Shown piece after piece: positions 1-6,724 of a stretch of DNA of 35,714 bases. Each line of letters starts with the position of its first letter. The first letter of the stretch is position 1. The notes below the pieces were generated by a model. That model made no database searches. It saw only the letters and a list, made by a program, of their open reading frames with translations, and was not told where the DNA came from. This stretch comes from Chitinophagaceae bacterium (GTDB taxonomy: Bacteria; Bacteroidota; Bacteroidia; Chitinophagales; Chitinophagaceae): contig CANGWB010000017.1 in the NCBI GenBank assembly GCA_947457465.1, positions 1-35,714 of the forward strand, given 5' to 3'. Both the position numbers and the translations under genes were made by a program.

Positions 1-326
1 ACAATATAGACCGAAAACTATTATACCAAATGGCCGACAGCTCATCGCTTTGGGAAAATCGAATTGCCGTGATCGCCACCGCGCATTTCATTCGGAAAAA
101 TGACCTGACAGATATCCTGAGCCTGAGTGAGAAACTGATCGATCATCCACACGACCTGATGCACAAAGCGGTCGGATGGATGCTACGGGAGGCCTGGGTA
201 AAAGACGCAAAAAAGATAGAGGACTTTTTGAGGATCAATGCCTCCAAAATGCCAAGGACCATGCTGCGCTATGCGATCGAAAAATTCCCGGAACGGAAAC
301 GACAAGCTTTCTTAAAATTAACGTAA
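1..326 (+). CDS. DNA alkylation repair protein (AlkD-like), 3' part only
   Basis: The 5' end lies outside the window; the frame is open from base 3 and ends at TAA 324-326, leaving about 107 residues. The visible part carries the family-like stretches LWENRIAVIATAHFIR, HKAVGWMLRE and MPRTMLRYAIEKFP, typical of the C-terminal repeats of AlkD/AlkC-type HEAT-repeat glycosylases (Pfam DNA_alkylation). Family knowledge: these remove alkylated bases such as 3-methyladenine and 7-methylguanine from DNA. The ATG at 30 is not the real start, because the homologous sequence (DRKLLYQ before it) continues upstream. Its last 9 bases overlap the end of the convergent DUF2490 gene. Family assignment is fairly sure; substrate is inferred. 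Confidence 0.85.
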   Translation, partial: NIDRKLLYQMADSSSLWENRIAVIATAHFIRKNDLTDILSLSEKLIDHPHDLMHKAVGWMLREAWVKDAKKIEDFLRINASKMPRTMLRYAIEKFPERKRQAFLKLT

Positions 327-1034
327 AGGACCGCCCGAGCTATTTCTATTTCTTTTCTTCTTTTTACTCAGCGTTGTGGCAAAGTCAAAGTTCAATCCGA
401 CTACATGAAAAAGTCGGCTGTAACTGACCTTTGCATAATCTGGCCGATACATGTAAAAGAGATCCAATTTGGCAGATGAAGAAACTTTTCGTTTTACGCC
501 GATCGTATTGCGCCAATTATCGACAAACCGAACACCACCTACTTTCATCACCGGCTCCGTTGCCAAATACAGTTGCCATTCTTTGTTCAATTTCATTCCC
601 AACTTAATTCGAGATCGCCAAAAAAGAGCATTCTGCGTGGCGGATGTCACATCCATGAAGTCCTGGATATTATTAAGGATCAATAAGCGAAAATCCAAGT
701 CTACTCCGGAAACCTTTGGCTCATATTGTACCCCAAATGAGTATCGATGAAAAATAGCGTCTTGCACCAGCCCCAGCCGGTACTCCGCCAAGAGATCAAC
801 GCGCTTATTAATACCCTTGGAGGCAGACAGACTAATGTACGAGCCTTTATAAGAGGCCAGATTGTTCTGAAAACGCGCTTGATAGTCAACACCCAGGGTC
901 CACTTCTTTTTTAGATCTAGCCCTAAGCCTACGCCATACCATCCATGAATATCTACCGGATCAGCGGAACTGGTCTGCGCCAACCCTGAAAAAGAAATGA
1001 ATGCGATTAAAATAGCTGTTAGAAAAATTCGCAT
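318..1034 (-). CDS. DUF2490 family outer-membrane-like protein
   Basis: A 238-residue protein with a signal peptide (about residues 1-20, ending GLAQ). The rest is alternating beta-strand sequence such as WTLGVDYQARFQNN and RVDLLAEYRLGLV, as expected of a small outer-membrane barrel. It resembles DUF2490, a Bacteroidota family of unknown function. It is the third gene of a minus-strand cassette and its ATG overlaps the stop of the DUF4956 gene by one base (TGATG), which suggests translational coupling. The last strand (VVGLNFDF) is followed by an unusual basic tail with KKKKRNR at about 224-230. No enzyme motif is visible. Its role, perhaps as the outer-membrane partner of the VTC/DUF4956 pair, is inferred from context only. 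Confidence 0.8.
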   Translation of the reverse strand: MRIFLTAILIAFISFSGLAQTSSADPVDIHGWYGVGLGLDLKKKWTLGVDYQARFQNNLASYKGSYISLSASKGINKRVDLLAEYRLGLVQDAIFHRYSFGVQYEPKVSGVDLDFRLLILNNIQDFMDVTSATQNALFWRSRIKLGMKLNKEWQLYLATEPVMKVGGVRFVDNWRNTIGVKRKVSSSAKLDLFYMYRPDYAKVSYSRLFHVVGLNFDFATTLSKKKKRNRNSSGGPLR

Positions 1035-1648
1035 CAGCTGGTTTTATTGTAATAGATGGTTATTCGAGCGGCATCCCGCAACAGGTCGATATTACCGATC
1101 TCAATACGGATGATATCCAAACCGGTCCGCTCCCGAAGATCAGTCAATAATTCAGCCCGGCGATGTGGTTGTACTAATTCGATCCGATCATAATATACTT
1201 CCTGGGTAAATTCTCTACGGATCAGCCAATCACTCTCCAACAGGGCCATGAGTGTTACCACGATCAATCCGATCAAGGCCAGCTCGTCCCACCCGCCCCG
1301 ACTGATGGCCATGACCAATCCGACTGCGATCACGATAAAGATATATGTCATATCCTTCGTCGAAATATTCTCCGTCCGATAACGCAACATGGAAAACACC
1401 GCGAACAAACCGAATGCAGCCCCCATGGTCATCTCCACTCTATTCAAGAGGTAAGCGATCAAAAAGATGGTAACATTGAACGCGAAAAAAGTCAGGAAAA
1501 GTTCAGTTCGTTTATAATGTCGGAAGTAGATGAGACGGATGATGATGAAGGTGGTTAACAGATCGATGGCCAACCGGATCACAAATTTCCCGTTCAACTT
1601 TTCAAACAACTCAAATCCTTGCTCCACCGAAACTTGCAGCAGATCCAT
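1034..1648 (-). CDS. DUF4956 family integral membrane protein
   Basis: A 204-residue protein with about five hydrophobic segments (roughly 22-41, 49-68, 73-89, 100-116 and 121-138) and a soluble C-terminal region (about 145-204). The conserved DUF4956 core appears as MTMGAAFGLFAVFSMLRYR near residue 73. Family knowledge: DUF4956 proteins are regularly encoded next to bacterial VTC-domain polyphosphate polymerase homologues, as here; their biochemical role is not settled. The ATG at 1648 lies 38 bases inside the upstream gene. The next methionine is at about residue 72, inside the membrane core, so the nested start is needed to keep the first two membrane segments. It probably forms a membrane complex with the VTC protein. 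Confidence 0.85.
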   Translation of the reverse strand: MDLLQVSVEQGFELFEKLNGKFVIRLAIDLLTTFIIIRLIYFRHYKRTELFLTFFAFNVTIFLIAYLLNRVEMTMGAAFGLFAVFSMLRYRTENISTKDMTYIFIVIAVGLVMAISRGGWDELALIGLIVVTLMALLESDWLIRREFTQEVYYDRIELVQPHRRAELLTDLRERTGLDIIRIEIGNIDLLRDAARITIYYNKTS

Positions 1649-2396
1649 AATTACTTAATTGTTTGGCTAAGGTACGCAATTGGAGTTTAAAGCGATTTTG
1701 TTTGACATGCGGATAAAGAGAGAGCACGCCCAAACAATATTTGCTGATCGAACCGGCGCGTACACCCAGTCGTCGAAAGCGATCACGCTCCACCGTTTGC
1801 ATGCCCCGGGCATGCTTCACTTCAATGATCACCCGATCCGGGTAACTCATTTCACGGTCCTCGACTCGATAAACCAGGTTCAGATCGATGGTGATTCGCT
1901 CCTCCCGGTCCTTTGCAACCAGGGTGATTCGATCATAGTCGACCTGCAGTACTTCCTGCATGTTATCTTGTCGCAGGCTTTGTGCGTATTGTTGCTGCGC
2001 GTCCGTCAATAATCCTGACAATTGAACTGATTCACGAATACGAACACGCTGCTTATCGGTGATTCCCTTATTGGATCGCTGCTTAACCTCATAGAAAGTA
2101 AGTTCCGAATCGGTGTATTCACGCACGCGAAATTTCACCCGTGCACCCGCACCGGCATGGTGCGCATGATACAGATTTAAAGCAGGTGTATCATAATAGA
2201 CGCTATGATAGTGAAAGATCCTTCTGTTTTCGATCTCGAGCACCCGATGTGTTTGAACCCATTCATGCAATAGGTGTTCGAGCTGGTCAGGTCGTATAAC
2301 ATATTTAGTATCCACCCGGCGCATCAAACCCGCCTGTTGATTTGTTTCCGACAATCCGATAGGCTCAAATGCTGTGAGGACAGGAAGTAAATTCAT
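1611..2396 (-). CDS. VTC-domain polyphosphate polymerase-like protein
   Basis: A 261-residue cytosolic protein of the VTC domain family, within the triphosphate tunnel metalloenzyme superfamily. Characterised relatives (yeast Vtc4) build polyphosphate from ATP. Tunnel-type residues are in place: K31 in RRVDTKYVI, YYDT at 67-70, basic residues R86/K88/R90/R92, E103 and K105 in FYEVKQR, K115/R117/R119, E192 and K194 in IEVKH, and K219 in SISKYCLG. The charged residues expected to line the tunnel are therefore not degenerate. It is the first gene of the minus-strand cassette with DUF4956 and DUF2490 genes. The ATG at 2396 is used and no clear ribosome-binding site is seen. The product (polyphosphate or another polymer) is inferred from the family. 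Confidence 0.85.
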   Translation of the reverse strand: MNLLPVLTAFEPIGLSETNQQAGLMRRVDTKYVIRPDQLEHLLHEWVQTHRVLEIENRRIFHYHSVYYDTPALNLYHAHHAGAGARVKFRVREYTDSELTFYEVKQRSNKGITDKQRVRIRESVQLSGLLTDAQQQYAQSLRQDNMQEVLQVDYDRITLVAKDREERITIDLNLVYRVEDREMSYPDRVIIEVKHARGMQTVERDRFRRLGVRAGSISKYCLGVLSLYPHVKQNRFKLQLRTLAKQLSNYGSAASFGGARI

Positions 2397-2445
2397 CCGC
2401 GATGAGGTATTGGATATGAAGCATTACGAGTAAATACTTGAAATC

Positions 2446-2570
2446 GTTTGGCGCGACCGCCCAACGGGATTTGGTGGTTTCCTCTGCTTGAAACAGAGTG
2501 TTCGACAAAGGGGCCTAGCAGCCGGGTCACTACAGAGCTCTTACCAGACCCCAAATTAAAGAGACCGAAA
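2446..2570 (+). ncRNA. Candidate 6S-Flavo RNA (6S RNA analogue)
   Basis: Three structural elements are visible: a 5' hairpin 2446-2453/2458-2465 with one mismatch; an outer helix ATTTGG (2469-2474) with CCAAAT (2551-2556) enclosing the hairpin CTCTG/CAGAG (2482-2486/2494-2498); and the helix GGGTC/GACCC (2524-2528/2547-2551). The stretch TGTTCGACAAAGGGGCC followed by AGCCG strongly resembles the conserved TGTTCG...GGGCC...AGCCG part of classical 6S RNA. A Bacteroidota-specific 6S-like RNA (6S-Flavo, Rfam) of about this size is known. Family role: binding housekeeping RNA polymerase holoenzyme. A degenerate promoter (TTG 2410-2412, 20-base spacer, AATACTTG 2433-2440) would start transcription near 2446. 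Ends and strand are inferred by eye. Confidence 0.6.
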
Positions 2571-2788
2571 AGCTGCAAACAAACTTCAGTAAAATACTGC
2601 TTCATTATAAGGGTTGGGTAGTTAAAACTATGCTTATTTGAGATACGCACCAACCTGACATTCTGTAAGAAAAAATGTTAATCTGGTCTTTAATACTGCT
2701 ATGGAACCCCAACCGGATGACAAACTGACAAGGGTAGGCAGGCTGGTACAGGGATTGACAGACTTTCACTGAAAATCAACATACTCAT
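2571..2788. other. Non-coding leader between the 6S-like RNA and htpG
   Basis: No convincing open frame, repeat or terminator is seen here. It must hold the htpG promoter, but I find no exact TAnnTTTG and no CIRCE element (TTAGCACTC-N9-GAGTGCTAA), so HrcA control of htpG is not supported. Confidence 0.5.
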
Positions 2789-4672
2789 ATGGCTACTGAA
2801 AAAGGCAGCATCTCCATCAATACGGAGAACATATTCCCGATCATCAAGAAATTCCTGTATTCGGACCACGAGATCTTCCTTCGGGAGTTGGTCAGCAACG
2901 CTGTGGACGCCACCCAAAAACTCAAACGACTCAGCAGTCTGGGACATGTGAACCAGGAACTGGGCGACCTACGGATCAGCGTCAAACTCGACGAAAAGGC
3001 AAAAACACTCACCATTTCGGATGCCGGTATCGGTATGACCGCCGAAGAGATCAAAAAATACATCAATCAGGTGGCCTTTTCCGGTGCCACCGAATTCATG
3101 GAAAAGTTCAAGGAAGCCCAAGACGCCAATGAGATCATCGGTCGCTTCGGACTGGGTTTCTACTCCGCGTTCATGGTCGCCGAGAAAGTAGAGATCCAAA
3201 CCCTCTCCTACCAAGAAGGATCTGAACCCGCTTTCTGGACCTGCGACGGATCCACCCAATTCGAGATCGGAAAGGGTAACCGCAAATCCCGCGGTACCGA
3301 CATCATTCTGCACATCAATGAAGAATCAAAAGAGTTTCTCGAGAACTACCGCATTCAGGAGATCCTGAATATGTACTGCAAGTTTCTGCCCGTGCCTATT
3401 CAATTCGGCACGAAAACTGAATCCGTGCAGGACGGTGAAGACAAAGAAGGCAAGCCCAACTACAAATCCGTCGAGGTCGATAATATCGTCAATACCACCA
3501 ACCCGATCTGGACCCGCACGCCCAGTGAACTGAAAGACGAAGACTATCTCAGTTTCTATCGGGAGCTATACCCGATGTCGGATGATCCGCTGTTCTGGAT
3601 CCACCTGAACGTCGACTATCCCTTCAACCTCACTGGCGTACTCTATTTTCCGAAAGTCAAGAATGATCTGGAATTGCAACGCAACAAGATCAAACTCTTC
3701 AGCCGTCAGGTATTCATCACCGATGAGGTAAAGGACATCGTGCCGGAATTCCTACTCCTGCTGCACGGCGTGATCGACTCACCCGATATTCCGCTGAACG
3801 TGAGCCGTTCGTTCTTACAGGCCGACAGCAACGTCAAAAAGATCAATGGCTACATCAGCCGCAAGGTGGCGGAGAAATTACAGGAGCTGTTCAATAAAGA
3901 CCGTGCCGGTTTCCAGGAAAAATGGAAAGACCTGGGACTATTCGTTAAATACGGTTCGATTTCCGATGAGAAATTCTTTGAAAAGGCAAAGTCCTTTGCC
4001 CTACTGACCAATACGTCAGGCGAAACTTATACCCTGGATGAATACCAAGCCAAGGTGAAAGATTTTCAGACGGATAAGAATGGTCAGCTCGTTTTTCTTT
4101 ATACCCAGGATGTCGAAGGTCAACATAGTTTCATCGAAGCCGCTAAGCTAAAAGGTTACGATGTGCTGGTGATGGATTCACCGATCGACCTTCACTTCAT
4201 TCAGCACCTGGAATCGAAACTGGAAAAGACTTCGATGAAGCGGGTGGATGCGGATATTCTTGACAAGCTGATCGAGAAATCGGATATCCCCGCACACGCA
4301 TTGAGTGAAACCGAGGTGGCTGACCTGAAAAAGATCTTTGAAACCGCCATCAATAATCCGTCTATGCACGTGGAACTGGAAAGCTTACCGGCCGAACAAC
4401 TACCGGTGATCATCACCCGCGAAGAATGGATGCGTCGTATGAAAGAAATGAGCAAGATGGGCGGCGGCATGAGCTTCTATGGTAATATGCCCGAAACATT
4501 TAAGGTGTCTATAAATGGGAATCACTCCTTATTAAAAAAGATATTAATGGCGGATGCCGAGCAACAAACAGTACTCGCCAAACAGGCCTACGACCTAGCG
4601 CTGTTGGGTCAAGGCATGTTGAAGGGGGCCGACCTGACGGCCTTCGTAAGTCGGAGCGTAAACTCCTTGTAA
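2789..4672 (+). CDS. htpG: Molecular chaperone HtpG (bacterial Hsp90)
   Basis: A 627-residue cytosolic ATP-dependent chaperone, close to the usual length of about 624. The N-terminal GHKL ATPase domain shows FLRELVSNAVDAT (E33, N37, D40), SDAGIGMT (D78-G80) and GRFGLGFYSAFMVA near 118-131. The middle domain has the conserved NVSRS loop after DSPDIPL, and the C-terminal dimerisation region follows. Family role: late-stage folding and remodelling of client proteins, with help from DnaK, especially under heat stress. It appears to be transcribed alone, with the tRNA-Ser gene 46 bases downstream under its own promoter. ATG 2789 gives the canonical N-terminus. Nothing is truncated. Confidence 0.97.
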   Translation: MATEKGSISINTENIFPIIKKFLYSDHEIFLRELVSNAVDATQKLKRLSSLGHVNQELGDLRISVKLDEKAKTLTISDAGIGMTAEEIKKYINQVAFSGATEFMEKFKEAQDANEIIGRFGLGFYSAFMVAEKVEIQTLSYQEGSEPAFWTCDGSTQFEIGKGNRKSRGTDIILHINEESKEFLENYRIQEILNMYCKFLPVPIQFGTKTESVQDGEDKEGKPNYKSVEVDNIVNTTNPIWTRTPSELKDEDYLSFYRELYPMSDDPLFWIHLNVDYPFNLTGVLYFPKVKNDLELQRNKIKLFSRQVFITDEVKDIVPEFLLLLHGVIDSPDIPLNVSRSFLQADSNVKKINGYISRKVAEKLQELFNKDRAGFQEKWKDLGLFVKYGSISDEKFFEKAKSFALLTNTSGETYTLDEYQAKVKDFQTDKNGQLVFLYTQDVEGQHSFIEAAKLKGYDVLVMDSPIDLHFIQHLESKLEKTSMKRVDADILDKLIEKSDIPAHALSETEVADLKKIFETAINNPSMHVELESLPAEQLPVIITREEWMRRMKEMSKMGGGMSFYGNMPETFKVSINGNHSLLKKILMADAEQQTVLAKQAYDLALLGQGMLKGADLTAFVSRSVNSL

Positions 4673-4677
4673 ACCTC

Positions 4678-4707
4678 TTGACAATTCGGACGATAATTGT
4701 ATTTTTG
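4678..4707 (+). promoter_or_regulatory. Promoter of tRNA-Ser (TTG-N19-TAnnTTTG)
   Basis: TTG at 4678-4680, a 19-base spacer, then TATTTTTG at 4700-4707: an exact match to the Bacteroidota housekeeping sigma consensus. The tRNA begins 11 bases after the -7 element. This is the best promoter in the window. Confidence 0.85.
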
Positions 4708-4718
4708 TCGCCCGTTTC

Positions 4719-4809
4719 GGAGAGGTGCCTGAGTGGCCGAAAGGGCCGGTTTGCTAAACCGTTGTACGGACTTAAATCTGTACCGAGGGTTCGAATCCCT
4801 CCCTCTCCG
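4719..4809 (+). tRNA. tRNA-Ser (anticodon GCU)
   Basis: The acceptor stem GGAGAGG (4719-4725) pairs with CCTCTCC (4802-4808), with discriminator G at 4809. The anticodon loop TTGCTAA gives anticodon GCU, which reads AGC and AGU. A long variable arm (around TTGTACGGACTTAAATCTGTACC) marks a class II serine tRNA, and the T-loop GGTTCGAATCC is standard. CCA is not encoded. Length is 91 bases. It is followed immediately by an intrinsic terminator. Confidence 0.96.
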
Positions 4810-4819
4810 CAATCGTTTC

Positions 4820-4850
4820 AAAACCCCGCACTTGTGCGGGGTTTTATTTT
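4820..4850 (+). terminator. Intrinsic terminator after tRNA-Ser
   Basis: An 11-bp perfect stem (AAAACCCCGCA 4820-4830 with TGCGGGGTTTT 4835-4845), loop CTTG, followed by ATTTT. It ends the tRNA-Ser transcript. Confidence 0.9.
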
Positions 4851-4904
4851 CAAGCCGACCTAAGTTTGCTTGTGGAGCTGCTATGCAGCATGCCACAGGC
4901 ATGA

Positions 4905-4932
4905 AAATAAAAAAGCCCCGAATCGGGGCTTT
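4905..4932 (-). terminator. Intrinsic terminator of dnaA
   Basis: Read on the minus strand, the stem AAGCCCCG (4931-4924) pairs with CGGGGCTT (4920-4913) around a 3-base loop and runs into a T-rich tract. It lies 20 bases past the dnaA stop and faces the tRNA terminator, so the convergent transcripts are insulated. Confidence 0.85.
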
Positions 4933-4952
4933 CAATTTTAATACTATTACGA

Positions 4953-6386
4953 TCACATCGCCGCCAGCTGAACTTTCTGCTGAAGCTCCAATACATTCTC
5001 CCGGAACACCCCATCGGTATCCATCAGGTCCTTCACCGTCTGGCAAGAGTGGATCACGGTTGTATGGTCGCGACCTCCGAAATGCTCCCCGATCGTCTTG
5101 AGTGAATTTTTGGTGAATGCTTTTGCCAGATACATCGTGATCTGACGAGCCTGCACGATCTCCCGCTTACGGGTCTTTTGCAATAATTTATCGTACGCCA
5201 CATCGAAATACTCACAAACCATTTTCTGGATCGTATCGATGGTGATCTCCTTGCTGGAGGATTTCACAAAGTTGCGAAGCACCTTCTTGGCCAGATCCAG
5301 ATCGATCTCGCGACGATTCAGGGATGATTGAGCCAAAAGCGATATCAGCGCTCCTTCCAATTCGCGCACATTATTGCTGATATTATAAGCGATATACTTA
5401 ACCACCTCCTTCGGCATCTCCAATCCGTTCTTCTTCATCTTCAGCTCCAGGATCTCCACGCGGGTTTCGTATTCCGGAACCTGCAGATCGGCACTGAGTC
5501 CCCAGCGGAAGCGACTGAGCAATCGCTCGTTCAATCCTTCCAGGTCTTTGGGTGATTTATCAGAAGTGAGTACCAGCTGCTTTTGTGATTGATGCAGGTG
5601 ATTGAAGATCGCAAAGAATGCGTCTTGTGTTTTCTCCGCCTTGGCAAAGAAATGAACATCATCCACGATCAACACATCGATCAACTGGTAGAAATGAATG
5701 AAATCGTTGATGGCATTGTTGCGGCTGTGGTCCATGAATTGCTGAATGAACTTCTCAGCACTTACATATAATACCACCTTATTGGGATGAAGACGCTTCA
5801 CTTCATTTCCGATGGCTTGAGCCAGATGGGTCTTACCCAAACCGACACCACCATAAATGACCAACGGATTGAATGAATTAGCTCCGGGCTTTTCCGCTAC
5901 CGTTTTACCGGCCCGACGAGCTACTCGGTTACAATCACCCTCCACGTACGTATCGAAAGTATAGCTGGGATTCAGCTGTGGGTCGATCTGCACCTTCTTC
6001 AGCCCGGGAATGACGAACGGATTGCGAACAGGCGTGTTGATCACCAGGGGAAAATCCATTTCATTGTTGCCATAAGCTTTGAAACCTTGTCCGGCAACAT
6101 CCATCGTAACGGGCTTGTTACGGCTGTTACCGCTATCGACCATGATCCGGTACTCCAAGCGCGCCTCTTTGCCCAGCTCCCGTTTGAGGGACTTGGACAT
6201 CAGGTTCACATAATGCTCTTCCAGGTATTCATAGAAGAACTGACTGGGAACTTGAATAACGAGAACATTGCCTTTAAGGGAAACCGGTTGGATCGGCTCG
6301 AACCAAGTCTTGAAATGTTGCCATTCCACGATGTCCTTGATGATCTTCAGACAATTCGACCAGACTTTTTCCACATTCTTCTCCAT
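4953..6386 (-). CDS. dnaA: Chromosomal replication initiator DnaA
   Basis: A 477-residue AAA+ initiator that binds DnaA boxes and opens the origin. Domain I (about 1-85) begins MEKNVEKVWSNCLKIIKD; a short domain II linker lies at about 85-115. Domain III holds Walker A GGVGLGKTH (179-187) and Walker B IVDDVHFF (D242, D243). Domain IV ends with the DNA-binding signature GRDHTTVIHSC in its last 50 residues. Length is normal. The gene stands alone, with no dnaN or gyrase gene beside it and a divergent FAD-dependent dehydrogenase gene upstream. No row of DnaA boxes is seen in the upstream gap, so the origin probably lies elsewhere. Confidence 0.97.
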   Translation of the reverse strand: MEKNVEKVWSNCLKIIKDIVEWQHFKTWFEPIQPVSLKGNVLVIQVPSQFFYEYLEEHYVNLMSKSLKRELGKEARLEYRIMVDSGNSRNKPVTMDVAGQGFKAYGNNEMDFPLVINTPVRNPFVIPGLKKVQIDPQLNPSYTFDTYVEGDCNRVARRAGKTVAEKPGANSFNPLVIYGGVGLGKTHLAQAIGNEVKRLHPNKVVLYVSAEKFIQQFMDHSRNNAINDFIHFYQLIDVLIVDDVHFFAKAEKTQDAFFAIFNHLHQSQKQLVLTSDKSPKDLEGLNERLLSRFRWGLSADLQVPEYETRVEILELKMKKNGLEMPKEVVKYIAYNISNNVRELEGALISLLAQSSLNRREIDLDLAKKVLRNFVKSSSKEITIDTIQKMVCEYFDVAYDKLLQKTRKREIVQARQITMYLAKAFTKNSLKTIGEHFGGRDHTTVIHSCQTVKDLMDTDGVFRENVLELQQKVQLAAM

Positions 6387-6724
6387 CGAGCGAAAAACGA
6401 TTTATATCGAGTTATCGATTATTGATTTTGATCCCCACCAACACACGAGAACAATGACACAGGTACAGATTAGTGGGACGGCGAATATCAACATTTTTTC
6501 CAGAAAAAAAACTTTTACGGATTTGTTTTTTGAAGCCTCCGCTGAAGAGATTTTTTTTTGATTTTTTAGCGGAAAAATTTGGAAAACTCGAGCCCTACAC
6601 CATAGGTCATTTCTACACGCCCGGAACCATAACATTCCCGGGACAAAAAAGTGTTTGAGCCCTCCAAGGAACAGTCCGCTACAAATGACGAACTTTGTCC
6701 TTTCAGGATAAAAACCTGACTTAT
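6387..6724. other. AT-rich divergent intergenic region between dnaA and the FAD dehydrogenase gene
   Basis: About 340 bases without a convincing gene. It contains several A- and T-runs (about 6490-6570) and a short CCCGG/CCGGG inverted repeat near 6619-6641. I see no TTATNCACA DnaA box on either strand and no exact TAnnTTTG element; GAACTTTG at 6690-6697 is one base off and could serve the FAD dehydrogenase gene. Presumably it holds the two divergent promoters. Confidence 0.5.

Noticed and set aside
2393-2653. Minus-strand open frame of 86 codons containing GSGKSS, like a Walker A motif
   Set aside because: It is antisense to the candidate 6S-Flavo RNA and shows no further ATPase motif; its apparent conservation would come from the RNA.
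2660-2788. CIRCE or heat-shock operator before htpG
   Set aside because: No inverted repeat matching CIRCE and no convincing alternative sigma site.
4609-5101. Open frames on both strands across the tRNA-Ser and terminators
   Set aside because: They run through a clear tRNA and two hairpins and have no family resemblance.
6387-6724. Chromosomal origin next to dnaA
   Set aside because: AT-rich runs alone are not enough; no DnaA boxes were seen.
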